Shown here one piece after another: positions 13,947 through 22,702 of a DNA stretch of 25,305 bases (within the stretch, counting starts at the first letter, position 1; each line of letters opens with the position of its first letter). The notes below the pieces were generated by a model, which worked only from the letters and a program-made list of their open reading frames with translations, did no database searches and was not told the origin of the DNA. The DNA comes from Bdellovibrionaceae bacterium UBA2351 (GTDB lineage Bacteria > Bdellovibrionota > Bdellovibrionia > Bdellovibrionales > Bdellovibrionaceae). The stretch spans positions 1 through 25,305 of the forward strand of contig DDTZ01000074.1 in assembly GCA_002344565.1 (NCBI GenBank), written 5' to 3'. The position numbers and the translations under genes are program-made.

Positions 13947-15419
13947 ATGAACCTTCTTGCTGAGCTTAAAAAATATTTTCCGTATTCCCAATTTGTACAC
14001 TCTCAAGAAAAAATTCTACAGACAGTATTTTCTAAAAAATCGGCTCTTGCGATTATGCCGACGGGCTCAGGTAAGAGTTTGTGTTATCAGTTTCCCGCTA
14101 AAGTGGGGCATAATTTAGTATTAGTTATTTCTCCCTTGATTGCACTTATGCAGGATCAAGAAAAAAAGGCGCTAGATCTTGGAATTCGCGCGGCGGCGAT
14201 TCATTCTGGTATCAGTGGCTCAGAACGAGCACGGAAATATCAGAACTTAAAAGACAAACAGTATCAGTTATTATTTGTGACTCCTGAACGTTTTAGAAAA
14301 AAAGAATTTCGAGACAGTTTAAGCCTAAATACAGTGGATCTTTTAGTTATCGACGAAGCCCACTGTATTTCTTTGTGGGGGCATGATTTCCGTCCTGATT
14401 ACTCGAAAATTAGTGAGTTTAGAAAAGAGATCGGTAGTCCAGTAGTCCTGGCATTGACGGCAACGGCCACTCCGTCGACCCAAGACGATATTATTAAGCA
14501 GCTTGGGCTGATCGGGCAGTGTGAAACTATCTACGGAGGTATGGAACGCACCGAACTTGCTATTTCTGTAGAGGATGTGTTTAGCAATGAAGATAAGAAT
14601 GATAAGATTGTTCAGCTACTAGATACTAAAAACGGTTCGCAGATCGTTTATTTTTTGTTGATTGAATCTCTTGCCAAATTTTCAAATTTTTTACGTAGTA
14701 AAAAAATAGATCATTTGGTTTATCACGGTGATCTTGGCAAGGACCAAAGGGCGTCGTCGTTGAATCGGTTTATCAAAAATGAAAATGTTTTGATGTTAGC
14801 TACACCGGCGTTTGGTTTGGGAATTGATAAACCGAATATTAGGCAAATTTTTAACTATGAAATCCCTGGCTCTATAGAGTCCTATTTCCAAGAGATTGGT
14901 CGAGCAGGACGCGATGGACATCACGCAGAAGCTCATCTGTTTTTGAGCGACGATGACTTAAGTATTTCCATGGAATTTATTAAATGGGCGTATCCAGAAA
15001 AGGAATTCATTCAGAAATTTTACTATATGCTGGAAGAAAATTCGATTTCCCTGCTTCAAGAGGGATTTAGTTTTTATCGCGAAAAGCTGAGTTTTAAAAA
15101 CAAACGCGATTATCGAGTAGAGTCAGCTTATAATATTTTAGAGCGCTGGGGATGCGTGCTTCCATTGAGCGAAGTTTTGTCTGATGAGAATAATTATGCA
15201 GCTCAAAAAGGATTCAAAGTTACGCTTCGCGAGCCGACCGAGACGGACTTCACAAATGAAAACCAAAAAGTCTTGTTTCAGCATCAGAATAAAAAGTTGC
15301 TCGATATTTATAGCTGGGCAAAGAATGAAACAAAGTGTCGCTTAGGTGCGATTTATGAATACTTTGGAGCCGATTACTTAGAGTGTGGAAAGTGTGATTG
15401 GTGCCATGAAAACCAGTAG
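13947..15419 (+). CDS. RecQ-family ATP-dependent DNA helicase, short form
   Basis: 490 residues from the ATG at 13947; an upstream in-frame GTG (13893) inside the regulator gene is less likely. Helicase motifs: PTGSGKS (38-44), DEAHCISLWGHDFRP (136-150; RecQ proteins usually have Gln where Leu143 is), LTATATPSTQ and QEIGRAGRDG. The four zinc-site cysteines are C464, C480, C483 and C486, at the very C-terminus. A stretch of about 100 residues with YPEKEFI and YNILERWG lies between helicase and zinc site, probably a displaced winged-helix-like part. The RQC winged helix and HRDC domain that follow zinc in E. coli RecQ (609 aa) are absent. Likely role in DNA repair or fork processing. aat overlaps its end by 14 bases. 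Confidence 0.9.
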   Translation: MNLLAELKKYFPYSQFVHSQEKILQTVFSKKSALAIMPTGSGKSLCYQFPAKVGHNLVLVISPLIALMQDQEKKALDLGIRAAAIHSGISGSERARKYQNLKDKQYQLLFVTPERFRKKEFRDSLSLNTVDLLVIDEAHCISLWGHDFRPDYSKISEFRKEIGSPVVLALTATATPSTQDDIIKQLGLIGQCETIYGGMERTELAISVEDVFSNEDKNDKIVQLLDTKNGSQIVYFLLIESLAKFSNFLRSKKIDHLVYHGDLGKDQRASSLNRFIKNENVLMLATPAFGLGIDKPNIRQIFNYEIPGSIESYFQEIGRAGRDGHHAEAHLFLSDDDLSISMEFIKWAYPEKEFIQKFYYMLEENSISLLQEGFSFYREKLSFKNKRDYRVESAYNILERWGCVLPLSEVLSDENNYAAQKGFKVTLREPTETDFTNENQKVLFQHQNKKLLDIYSWAKNETKCRLGAIYEYFGADYLECGKCDWCHENQ

Positions 15420-16059
15420 TGGCAATATTTTTCCAGATCACCCGTATGAAGAAACAATTGACGATATCGTTGGGGTTGGTGGTGTTCTTGAAACTGAAAT
15501 GTTGGTTCAAGCTTACTCGCGTGGAATTTTTCCCTGGCCACAGGTGGGGTATCCAATGCTTTGGTTTTTCCCAGCGCAACGAGGGGTTTTGGATTTTTCA
15601 GAACTTCATATCCCAAGAAGTTTAGAGAAATTTATTCGGCATCATGGTCAAGAGTTCGAGTTTACAGTAAATAAAAACTTTGTTCAGGTGATTGAAAATT
15701 GTCGAATTCAGAAACGTCCGAATCAAGATGGTACTTGGATTTTGCCTGAAATTAAGCGAGCGTACATTCAGTTTCATTTAGATGGCTATGCCCACTCTAT
15801 TGAATGCTGGCGGGGCAATACGCTCGTGGGTGGTATTTACGGAGTTTTGATGAATGGAGTGTTTAGTGGCGAAAGTATGTTTCACCTTGAGGAAAACACC
15901 AGTAAGTTGAGCTTGTTGCATCTGATTCACTGGCTGAAAAACAAAGGATTAACATGGATGGATATCCAAATGCTGACGCCAGTGACGGAATCTTTGGGCG
16001 GTAAGTATATCTCGGGTAAAGAGTTTTTCTACCGTCTGCCTTTTTCTAAAACTATTTAG
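15406..16059 (+). CDS. aat: Leucyl/phenylalanyl-tRNA-protein transferase
   Basis: Adds Leu or Phe from aminoacyl-tRNA to proteins with N-terminal Lys or Arg, marking them for ClpS/ClpAP (N-end rule). 217 residues from the ATG at 15406, which overlaps the recQ-like gene by 14 bases; an in-frame GTG at 15385 is possible but less likely. Family signatures: YSRGIFPWP, FFPAQRGVL, TWILPEIKRAY, GYAHSIECWRGN, LVGGIYGV, FSGESMF and DIQMLTPVTESLGG. The usual P(W)(W)SP stretch reads MLWFFPAQ. It ends 13 bases from the opposing gene, with no terminator between. No clpS or clpA is nearby. Confidence 0.95.
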   Translation: MKTSSGNIFPDHPYEETIDDIVGVGGVLETEMLVQAYSRGIFPWPQVGYPMLWFFPAQRGVLDFSELHIPRSLEKFIRHHGQEFEFTVNKNFVQVIENCRIQKRPNQDGTWILPEIKRAYIQFHLDGYAHSIECWRGNTLVGGIYGVLMNGVFSGESMFHLEENTSKLSLLHLIHWLKNKGLTWMDIQMLTPVTESLGGKYISGKEFFYRLPFSKTI

Positions 16060-16072
16060 TAATATACAAAGT

Positions 16073-17233
16073 TTATCTGCGGAAGGAACGTTCGCCGGCT
16101 ACGATTACGAAGCTTGGGTTAAAGCATGTGTTTTCGGCTACCGGATAATTGATATAGAACCAATTCGCAGTTTTGAATTCGTATTTAATAATTCCGCCCA
16201 TTTCATTTAAACTAAACAAAATTTCGTTTTGATTAAACATGGGTGAATGTAACAAACGAATCGTTTGCGGGTTTTGTTTTTTCATTAAATCAACTAAAAA
16301 AGGTGGGTACTTAATTCGTTGCACGATAGCTTTTTTAGCTGTGTCGTATACGTTCAAAAAGGCTTCGGTAACCTGAATTTGATTGTTGCTAACGAATGTC
16401 TTTTCAGAGGTAAAGATTAAGTTTGTGCCAACTGATGTGAAGTTGCTGTAAAGAGCTTGCGAGCCATCAAGCTCATAAATGATGCGTGTTGTGCCATTTG
16501 TATATGTGTGAACGCGAAGAGCACGTTTGGCTGCGTCTAAATTGAAGTAGTTAACAAGAGTAATTTCTTCTTTGTTAGATCCTAAAACGTGTACCGTGTC
16601 TTTGAAAACAATTACGTCTTTAGTTTCTTTGCGTAAGTTGTAAGTGTAAAGGTGTGAACCGTCGGCAACGGCCGCCGTCCATGTAATCATTTGGTCGCCT
16701 AGCATGGGATTGAATAGCATTACTGGATGAGTCCATTCTCGAACAACGGTGCCTGTGCTTAGCGAGATCAAGCGCCATTTTCCCATTTCATTAGAAGGGT
16801 AAAGTAGATTGCCTTTGTAGAACGAGAATAAGCTGAAATTAAAATCACCACGTGAATAGTTTACGAAGTTGCGCAGTTTTGGAGAAAGAAGATTGATGAA
16901 CTGTGAAGAGCTGATCTTTGCTGCATTTTTGATTTCAAGTTTAAACACACCGAATCGATTTAAAGAATCTACAGCCGCAACAAAAGCGATTGTTAAGTTG
17001 TCATCGCTGTACACGATTTGATGAGAGATAATTTCTTTGTACGGTTTATTTTGAGGATCCATCGCCAAAAGCAGAGTCGGGCGGAAGGTGTCGCCGGCAT
17101 CCGAGCGTAGTTGGATCAACTTAGTATTTACATTCGAAGCGGTTTGGCAAACGATGCGAGTGGGTTTTGCTAGAGTTTGGGCCCAGTTTGGTGACGACAC
17201 GAAAAGGGTAAGAATAATAAATAGTTGTATCAT
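16073..17233 (-). CDS. Secreted protein, possibly beta-propeller-like
   Basis: 386 residues with a signal peptide (about 1-18, PNWAQ). The mature part is rich in alternating beta-strand patterns with repeated short units such as LYTYNLRKE, LNVYDTAKK, IIYELDGSQ and IKYEFKTANW, reminiscent of propeller blades; I could not define a strict repeat, so this is weak. It has just two cysteines, C29 at the start and C370 near the end, placed to tie the ends of a ring together. Probably periplasmic or exported. The ribosome-binding site before the ATG is poor. No family recognised; neighbours give no clue. Confidence 0.7.
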   Translation of the reverse strand: MIQLFIILTLFVSSPNWAQTLAKPTRIVCQTASNVNTKLIQLRSDAGDTFRPTLLLAMDPQNKPYKEIISHQIVYSDDNLTIAFVAAVDSLNRFGVFKLEIKNAAKISSSQFINLLSPKLRNFVNYSRGDFNFSLFSFYKGNLLYPSNEMGKWRLISLSTGTVVREWTHPVMLFNPMLGDQMITWTAAVADGSHLYTYNLRKETKDVIVFKDTVHVLGSNKEEITLVNYFNLDAAKRALRVHTYTNGTTRIIYELDGSQALYSNFTSVGTNLIFTSEKTFVSNNQIQVTEAFLNVYDTAKKAIVQRIKYPPFLVDLMKKQNPQTIRLLHSPMFNQNEILFSLNEMGGIIKYEFKTANWFYINYPVAENTCFNPSFVIVAGERSFRR

Positions 17234-17321
17234 AATAGTTGTTAACTACCATGGGCTGTCCCGATGTCAATAGTAGCGAAATTTTTACTGATAATGGGGC
17301 GTCTAGCCCCGATTAATGCGC

Positions 17322-17876
17322 CTATTTGACAAGAAGCGCGTGGATGGAATCGAAAATAGTTAGAATTTGGCCATCCATAAGAAGGTTCATTACAACGACC
17401 CAGAATGTGGCCAGGAACCCCATTATGAATACTTTTTTAAAAAAATTCCAAGTTTTGATCTCTTCGCTAGTTAAAGAGCCAAAATCACTGTCTTCGTTTT
17501 TGATCTTTCGAGATAAGCCTTGCGCTAAAACTATTCGGTGAGCCATTTCAAGTTTGTAGAAATGAACCGCCACAAGAATCGAGTGCTGGCGGTCAGGTTC
17601 CAGGCGAGTAACAATCGCGTGACAGGCCATTTGTTGAGCTCCCGGTACCACAAACTGAACCTTGATGACTTCGCCGAGAACTGGGCACAAATCTTCGGGT
17701 GCTGTGAATGCCAAGCCAGTCAAGGAAACGTTTTTGATTTCTGTGTCTTCTTCCCAAGGAATTTGCTGGGGACCGGCGACTCGAACCAAACTGTCGTCGT
17801 GGGTGTTGAGTATGTAGCGCGGAGAACGAGCATGATATTTGGCTAGGCTATGAGTCATACTAGACGTCTCGGTCAT
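17322..17876 (-). CDS. PilZ-like protein with a C-terminal membrane segment
   Basis: 184 residues from the ATG at 17876; a TTG (17885) and an ATG (17858) are alternatives, and none has a clear ribosome-binding site. The N-terminal 120 residues resemble a PilZ domain: NVSLTG (49-54) fits the (D/N)xSxxG c-di-GMP motif, followed by strands like VIKVQFVVPG and HSILVAVHFYKL. The first PilZ motif, RxxxR, is not intact: only RSPR (17-20) is seen, so c-di-GMP binding is doubtful. A charged linker leads to one hydrophobic segment (about 146-168, FFKKVFIMGFLATFWVVVMN), probably anchoring it to the inner membrane with PilZ in the cytoplasm. A short GGGGC/GCCCC hairpin lies just downstream at 17295-17309. 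Confidence 0.72.
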   Translation of the reverse strand: MTETSSMTHSLAKYHARSPRYILNTHDDSLVRVAGPQQIPWEEDTEIKNVSLTGLAFTAPEDLCPVLGEVIKVQFVVPGAQQMACHAIVTRLEPDRQHSILVAVHFYKLEMAHRIVLAQGLSRKIKNEDSDFGSLTSEEIKTWNFFKKVFIMGFLATFWVVVMNLLMDGQILTIFDSIHALLVK

Positions 17877-17983
17877 TCTAACCAAATACTGTAAGTATAT
17901 TTGTAAAAAGAGGAAGCTATCGTTGTTTCAGTATGATACACTTTTCTGGATTGGCTTATCTAAGTGGATTAAGTGGTACCTAA

Positions 17984-20143
17984 ATGGTTTTGAAGAGAAA
18001 AATAAAGAAAAAATCACGAAAAAAAATTACGCGTAAAACGAAGACAATTACGTCAGGCACACCTATTGTTCCTAGTAAGGAATTTATCAACCGTGAGGTT
18101 GGATGGTTAAACTTCAATTTCCGCGTTTTAAATGAAGCCGCGGATGCTCGTAACCCTCTGCTAGAGCGCCTAAGATTCTTATCAATTGCAAGTTCGAACT
18201 TGGATGAGTTTGTGATGAAGCGAATTGGGCGTTTAAAAAAGCAGGAGGCCTTCAATTTAAGTATTCGCTCTAAAGATGGCTTAAGTGCGGCTCAACAGCT
18301 CAGTGAAATACGAAGTCATTTAATTTTGATGATCAAGCAATTAGCCGATACATTTATCGGACTAAGTTCAGAGTTAGCAAAAGAGAAAATTGCCTTAGTA
18401 AAATGGAAAGACTTGAGCGAAGGCGAAAAGAGTTTAGTACGTGCATTCTATTTAAAAAATGTATTTCCTGTGCTGACGCCATTATCGGTTGATTTAGGTC
18501 ATCCATTTCCGTTCATTTCTAATTTATCAACTTCACTCGGGGTGACATTAAAACACCCAGAGCATGAAGAACGTCTTTTTGCGCGTGTTAAAATTCCAAA
18601 AGTATTGCCTCAGTGGATCCGTGTTGATCCGGTGGAAAATAAATTCATCAGTTTGATCGACGTGATTGTCGCCAATATAAAAGATTTGTTTCCGTTAATG
18701 GAAGTATTAAATGCGATGCCATTTCGTTTAACTCGTAATGCGGAGTTGGAGAAAAACGAAGATGAAGCGGAAGACTTGCTTGAGCATATCGAGGAAGAAC
18801 TTCGCCAGCGCCGATTTGCAGAAGTTGTTCGCTTAGAACATGGGCCTAAACCGGATCAATGGATGCTGCAATTTTTAATGGATGAGCTGGAGCTTTCTCA
18901 AGACGATGTCTATGAACACCCTGGCTTGTTGGATTATACGGATTTAAATATTATCACGGATATTCCGCGACCAGATTTGAAGTATCGTTCGTATGTGCCG
19001 ATTGTTCCTGCTCAGTTTTTGGATGACTCGCAAAGTTTGTTCATGACAATTCGTCAGCAAGATTTATTACTTCATCATCCTTATGAAAGCTTTCGTCATA
19101 CGGTAGAACGCTTTGTCAAAGAGGCTGTGCTGGATCCTAAAGTTCTGGCCATTAAAATGACCTTGTACCGAACAGGGGACAATTCACCATTTGTGAAAGC
19201 TCTGATCCGCGCGGCTGAGGAAGGTAAGCAGGTAGTGTGTTTGGTAGAGCTTAAAGCGCGGTTTGATGAAGAACGAAATATCTATTGGGCACAGGCTTTA
19301 GAAAATGCGGGTGTGCATGTGGTGTACGGAGTTGTTGGTTTGAAAACACACGCGAAAACTATTTTAGTTGTTCGTCAAGAAGTTGAAGGTTTGAAATGTT
19401 ATGCGCATATTGGAACTGGTAACTATAACTCTGTCACTTCAAGACTGTATTCAGATTTTGGCCTGTTGACATCTAGAGATGAGGTAACAGGGGAGCTCGT
19501 GGAGTTCTTCCACTATTTAACTGGGCGGTCTTTGAAAAATTCATATCAGCATTTGTTGATTGCACCGATTAATATGGCTTCTAAGTTTCATCAGTTAATT
19601 GAGCGTGAAGGGGAAATGGCTAAACAAGGTAAGCCTTCGGAAATCATCGCTAAGTTTAATAATATGGATGATGCTGAGATTACACGTGCATTGTACAAAG
19701 CATCCCAGAATGGAACGCAGGTTTCATTAATCGTTCGAGGATTTTGTTGTTTAAAGCCCGGCGTTCCCGGTATGAGTGATAATATTAAAGTTATCTCGAT
19801 CATCGGACGTTTCCTTGAACATTCCCGCGTATTTTATTTTAGAAATGGCGCTGCTGACCCGTTGGACGGAGACTTTTTTATTGGGTCGGCTGATTGGATG
19901 TATCGTAATTTACAAACCCGTGTGGAAGCGATTGTTCCCATTGTGGACCGTGCATCTAAAGAAAAGCTTTGGGAAGTTTTGCAGATGAGTTTAAACGATG
20001 GTCGCCAGGCATGGGAAATGAGTGGGGACGGTAAGTACATTCAACGAAAAACGAGCGAGGTTGGTATTCATACGCAGTTAATGAACTTAACTAAGCAAAG
20101 ACAGACACCACCCGCTGAAGAACCTCCTAAGCAAGAAAGCTAA
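17984..20143 (+). CDS. ppk: Polyphosphate kinase 1
   Basis: Makes polyphosphate from ATP, reversibly, through a phosphohistidine intermediate; cytoplasmic or membrane-associated. 719 residues, normal length plus a very basic N-terminal tail of about 30 residues (KRKIKKKSRKKITRK). Family signatures: NREVGWLNFNFRVL, SNLDEF, LTPLSVD, HHPYESF, LYRTG and LKARFDEERN. His456 in LKTHAKT matches the autophosphorylated histidine and His613 in FLEHSR the second active-site histidine. AHIGTGNYN is intact. A SixA-like phosphatase gene follows after three bases, so the two are co-expressed. Confidence 0.96.
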   Translation: MVLKRKIKKKSRKKITRKTKTITSGTPIVPSKEFINREVGWLNFNFRVLNEAADARNPLLERLRFLSIASSNLDEFVMKRIGRLKKQEAFNLSIRSKDGLSAAQQLSEIRSHLILMIKQLADTFIGLSSELAKEKIALVKWKDLSEGEKSLVRAFYLKNVFPVLTPLSVDLGHPFPFISNLSTSLGVTLKHPEHEERLFARVKIPKVLPQWIRVDPVENKFISLIDVIVANIKDLFPLMEVLNAMPFRLTRNAELEKNEDEAEDLLEHIEEELRQRRFAEVVRLEHGPKPDQWMLQFLMDELELSQDDVYEHPGLLDYTDLNIITDIPRPDLKYRSYVPIVPAQFLDDSQSLFMTIRQQDLLLHHPYESFRHTVERFVKEAVLDPKVLAIKMTLYRTGDNSPFVKALIRAAEEGKQVVCLVELKARFDEERNIYWAQALENAGVHVVYGVVGLKTHAKTILVVRQEVEGLKCYAHIGTGNYNSVTSRLYSDFGLLTSRDEVTGELVEFFHYLTGRSLKNSYQHLLIAPINMASKFHQLIEREGEMAKQGKPSEIIAKFNNMDDAEITRALYKASQNGTQVSLIVRGFCCLKPGVPGMSDNIKVISIIGRFLEHSRVFYFRNGAADPLDGDFFIGSADWMYRNLQTRVEAIVPIVDRASKEKLWEVLQMSLNDGRQAWEMSGDGKYIQRKTSEVGIHTQLMNLTKQRQTPPAEEPPKQES

Positions 20144-20146
20144 CCT

Positions 20147-20656
20147 ATGTACCTATTTATTATTCGCCATGCGATCGCAGAAGAACGCGAAGAGTTTGCA
20201 AGGAAAAACACAGATGATAGTTTACGTCCGCTAACTAGCAAAGGACGTAAAAAACATCAGAAAATGATCCTTAGTTTAGAAAAGGAATTTGAAAAACTAG
20301 ATCTAATTGTAACTAGCCCGTATTTGCGCGCAAAGCAAAGTGCTCAAATTGTATCGGAATTAACAGATAGTACCAAGATTGTGGAGTCGGCAGAGCTTGT
20401 CCCGCATGCTCCACCACAGTCGCTAGTGAAATGGTTAAAGACTCATTGTGGTGGCCATAAGAAGGTCGCTGTAATCGGTCATGAACCTCATATAACTTCG
20501 TTTGCGAGCTACTTACTATCAGGAAGTGACAAGGAAAGTTTTATCGAGATGAAAAAGTCTGCGGTAGCATTAGTTGAGATTGGAAGTTTCGAAGATCTAA
20601 CGCCGTCTAAGGCAAAGCTACAGTGGCTAGCTTCGCCCAGAATCACGATTGATTAA
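20147..20656 (+). CDS. SixA-like phosphohistidine phosphatase
   Basis: 169 residues, a small member of the histidine phosphatase (phosphoglycerate mutase-like) superfamily. RHA at residues 7-9 holds the nucleophile His8; TSPYLRAKQSA carries the second arginine; VIGHEPH holds the second catalytic histidine. Size and the RHA/GHEPH signatures fit SixA, which removes phosphate from phosphohistidine. It lies three bases after ppk, whose enzyme works through phosphohistidine; a functional link is plausible but inferred. Its stop codon abuts the stop of the opposing gene at 20657; both lie in the palindrome TTAATTAA. Confidence 0.88.
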   Translation: MYLFIIRHAIAEEREEFARKNTDDSLRPLTSKGRKKHQKMILSLEKEFEKLDLIVTSPYLRAKQSAQIVSELTDSTKIVESAELVPHAPPQSLVKWLKTHCGGHKKVAVIGHEPHITSFASYLLSGSDKESFIEMKKSAVALVEIGSFEDLTPSKAKLQWLASPRITID

Positions 20657-22693
20657 TTAAAATCCTAATTGTTTTTTAAGTTTCTCAGCTTGTTTTTTGG
20701 CTTCATCCTCAGCCGCTTTTTTAGCTTTGTTTTCTTCTTCTTTTAGTCGGCGATTGGCTTCGGCCTGAGCTTTCGCTTTTTCGGCATTCATGCGATTTTC
20801 AATGTCGCTTTTTGCTTCATTGATTTTATTTTCAGCTAATTTCTTTTGAGCTTCAGCTTGCTCTTGAACCTTTTTAAGTTCGCCTTCTGCTTTAGATCGT
20901 AATTCGTTTACTTGTTTTTCGATTTGCTCTTTCTGTTTGTTGATTTCTGCATCTACGTAGTCTTTGATTTTCTTTTTAAGCTCTTCGATCTTCGCGTTGA
21001 TTTCCTTTTCAAAACCACGTTGGATGCGTTCACCTAAGTCGGAAGTAATATCTAAATCAAACTGTGGAAGTGTTCCTTTGCCTTCAGCAACCATATTAGT
21101 TGTGCGAGCCTCTTTGAATACATTTACTAAGATGCCTTCAACGTCTTTGTTTTTGGCGGTTACTTGGTAATCGACATCTCTGAATTCGTTATTTATTTTT
21201 AAAGATAATTCTTTGTAGTTTTTTAATTCTAAGTCCGAACGCAATCCGCCGATAGCCGAAGCAAAGCTCATGGCGATATCTGGAGTATTCATAATTTCTT
21301 TTGCTGAAATGCCGAATGATTTAACGCCAAATGTAGTGTTGATAATGGCGTCTTTGGTGCGGTTGTCAAATTTTAGTTTGAAATCAATGCCTTCGATTTT
21401 TTCTGAAGGAAAGTCTCCTGAGATCGACGCCAAAGTTGGTTTTCCAGTTACCAGCTGATTCGTTGTGATGTCGTTAATTTCGCCTTTTAGATTTCCGTTT
21501 TTAGAATTTGGATCAGATGAGTTTAATTTCGAGCTTATTAACGCTTTTTTTAACCAAAATGTCGGGTAGGCATTAAGCTTACCGAATTCGTAGGTCGTTC
21601 CATTTTCACGCACTCGAGGTTGAATTTTAACTTCGGGCTTATCATTTTTATCCACGATATTTGGTGGTGCGTATTTATAAAACAATGCTTTGTAGTGATT
21701 GATTTTAGCAAAATAGGGATTTGTGTAACGTTTGAATAAAGTCATTGCGATGGATTTCGCATCGATTTTTGGGATTTTGAAATGAGACTGTAAATCTTTG
21801 ATGTCCTGTTCGATTTGAGAACGAATGTCTTTTAAACCTTCGTCAGTTAGCTTTAGATCTTTGTCGAAATCATTTTTTGTAGCGTTAACTTCATCGATCT
21901 TTTTTTGACCTTCAGCCATAATTGCTTGAACTTCTGAAATACTTTTTTGAACCTCTTCTGGCTTGTTAAAACCAGATGATTTTACTTTCTTTAGGCGATC
22001 GCCCAAAGCTTGAAATTCAGATGCTTTGGGTAGCTTCTTTAGGCGTTCTTCCCAGTTCTTTTGTTTTTCTTTAAGTGCCGTTTCAAACGCTTTCATTTTT
22101 TCTTTTGAAACGAGTTTGCCTTCAAGTTTCTTCATTTCGTCAGACTCGCTCGAGCCTGTCATCATGTTCGCGATATTGCCAAAAACATTGTCGTCGTATT
22201 TTGTTTTTGCGCTTTCAATGGCTTCGTCTTTTAGTTTTTCAGCTTCTTGTTTTAAAGCATTTTCTTTTTCCGGTTCAGGCGGTTTGACCTTACCTTTGCT
22301 TTTCCTAGGTTGATCAAAAGAAATATTTTCGATGGCGGCTTCATTTATGACAAACTTCATGCGCAGTAAAGCGTCCCATAATAATGAAAAACGGATTTCG
22401 CCGATGTTTAGATTGTTGTGAGTCGGTTTATCCGGATTCGTCATTTCGATGCCGGCAATGCGAATTGATGCATTCGTAAAGCTAGTTTCCAGCTGATGGA
22501 CGTTAACTTCCGCGCCTGTTGCTTGATAACCGACGAATTCGGCAAGGCTACGCATGTGAGAATCAAAGAACAATTTAAAATATAGACCAATCAGGATCAC
22601 GATGATCGTAAATGGAATAATCGCTTCCCAACGAATCGGTCCTTTTCTCTTTTTCGGCTTTTCGGTTGTTGATGTAGTTCTTGAATCAGACAT
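20657..22693 (-). CDS. TIGR03545-type envelope protein, membrane-anchored with coiled coils
   Basis: 678 residues. A basic N-terminal cytoplasmic tail is followed by one membrane segment (about 24-43) and a large part probably in the periplasm. Residues 50-130 have an AsmA-like look (TGAEVNVHQLETSF, NASIRIAGIEMTNP). Coiled-coil regions follow at about 140-300, a beta-rich middle at about 330-560, and a long Lys/Glu/Ala coiled coil from about 570 to the end. I place it in TIGR03545 from memory, because that family is known to sit beside TIGR03546, as here. Function unknown; an AsmA/TamB-like lipid-handling role is speculation. Ribosome-binding site TAGGAG overlaps the stop of the upstream gene. 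Confidence 0.8.
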   Translation of the reverse strand: MSDSRTTSTTEKPKKRKGPIRWEAIIPFTIIVILIGLYFKLFFDSHMRSLAEFVGYQATGAEVNVHQLETSFTNASIRIAGIEMTNPDKPTHNNLNIGEIRFSLLWDALLRMKFVINEAAIENISFDQPRKSKGKVKPPEPEKENALKQEAEKLKDEAIESAKTKYDDNVFGNIANMMTGSSESDEMKKLEGKLVSKEKMKAFETALKEKQKNWEERLKKLPKASEFQALGDRLKKVKSSGFNKPEEVQKSISEVQAIMAEGQKKIDEVNATKNDFDKDLKLTDEGLKDIRSQIEQDIKDLQSHFKIPKIDAKSIAMTLFKRYTNPYFAKINHYKALFYKYAPPNIVDKNDKPEVKIQPRVRENGTTYEFGKLNAYPTFWLKKALISSKLNSSDPNSKNGNLKGEINDITTNQLVTGKPTLASISGDFPSEKIEGIDFKLKFDNRTKDAIINTTFGVKSFGISAKEIMNTPDIAMSFASAIGGLRSDLELKNYKELSLKINNEFRDVDYQVTAKNKDVEGILVNVFKEARTTNMVAEGKGTLPQFDLDITSDLGERIQRGFEKEINAKIEELKKKIKDYVDAEINKQKEQIEKQVNELRSKAEGELKKVQEQAEAQKKLAENKINEAKSDIENRMNAEKAKAQAEANRRLKEEENKAKKAAEDEAKKQAEKLKKQLGF

Positions 22694-22702
22694 TGATGAC
22701 TC

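Noticed and set aside
15250..15616. Minus-strand frames over the recQ/aat junction
   Set aside because: Both plus-strand genes are clearly recognisable here; the minus frames lack any family feature.
17295..17309. GGGGC/GCCCC hairpin as terminator of the PilZ-like gene
   Set aside because: The 5-bp stem is short and no T-run follows on the minus strand; noted only as a small hairpin.
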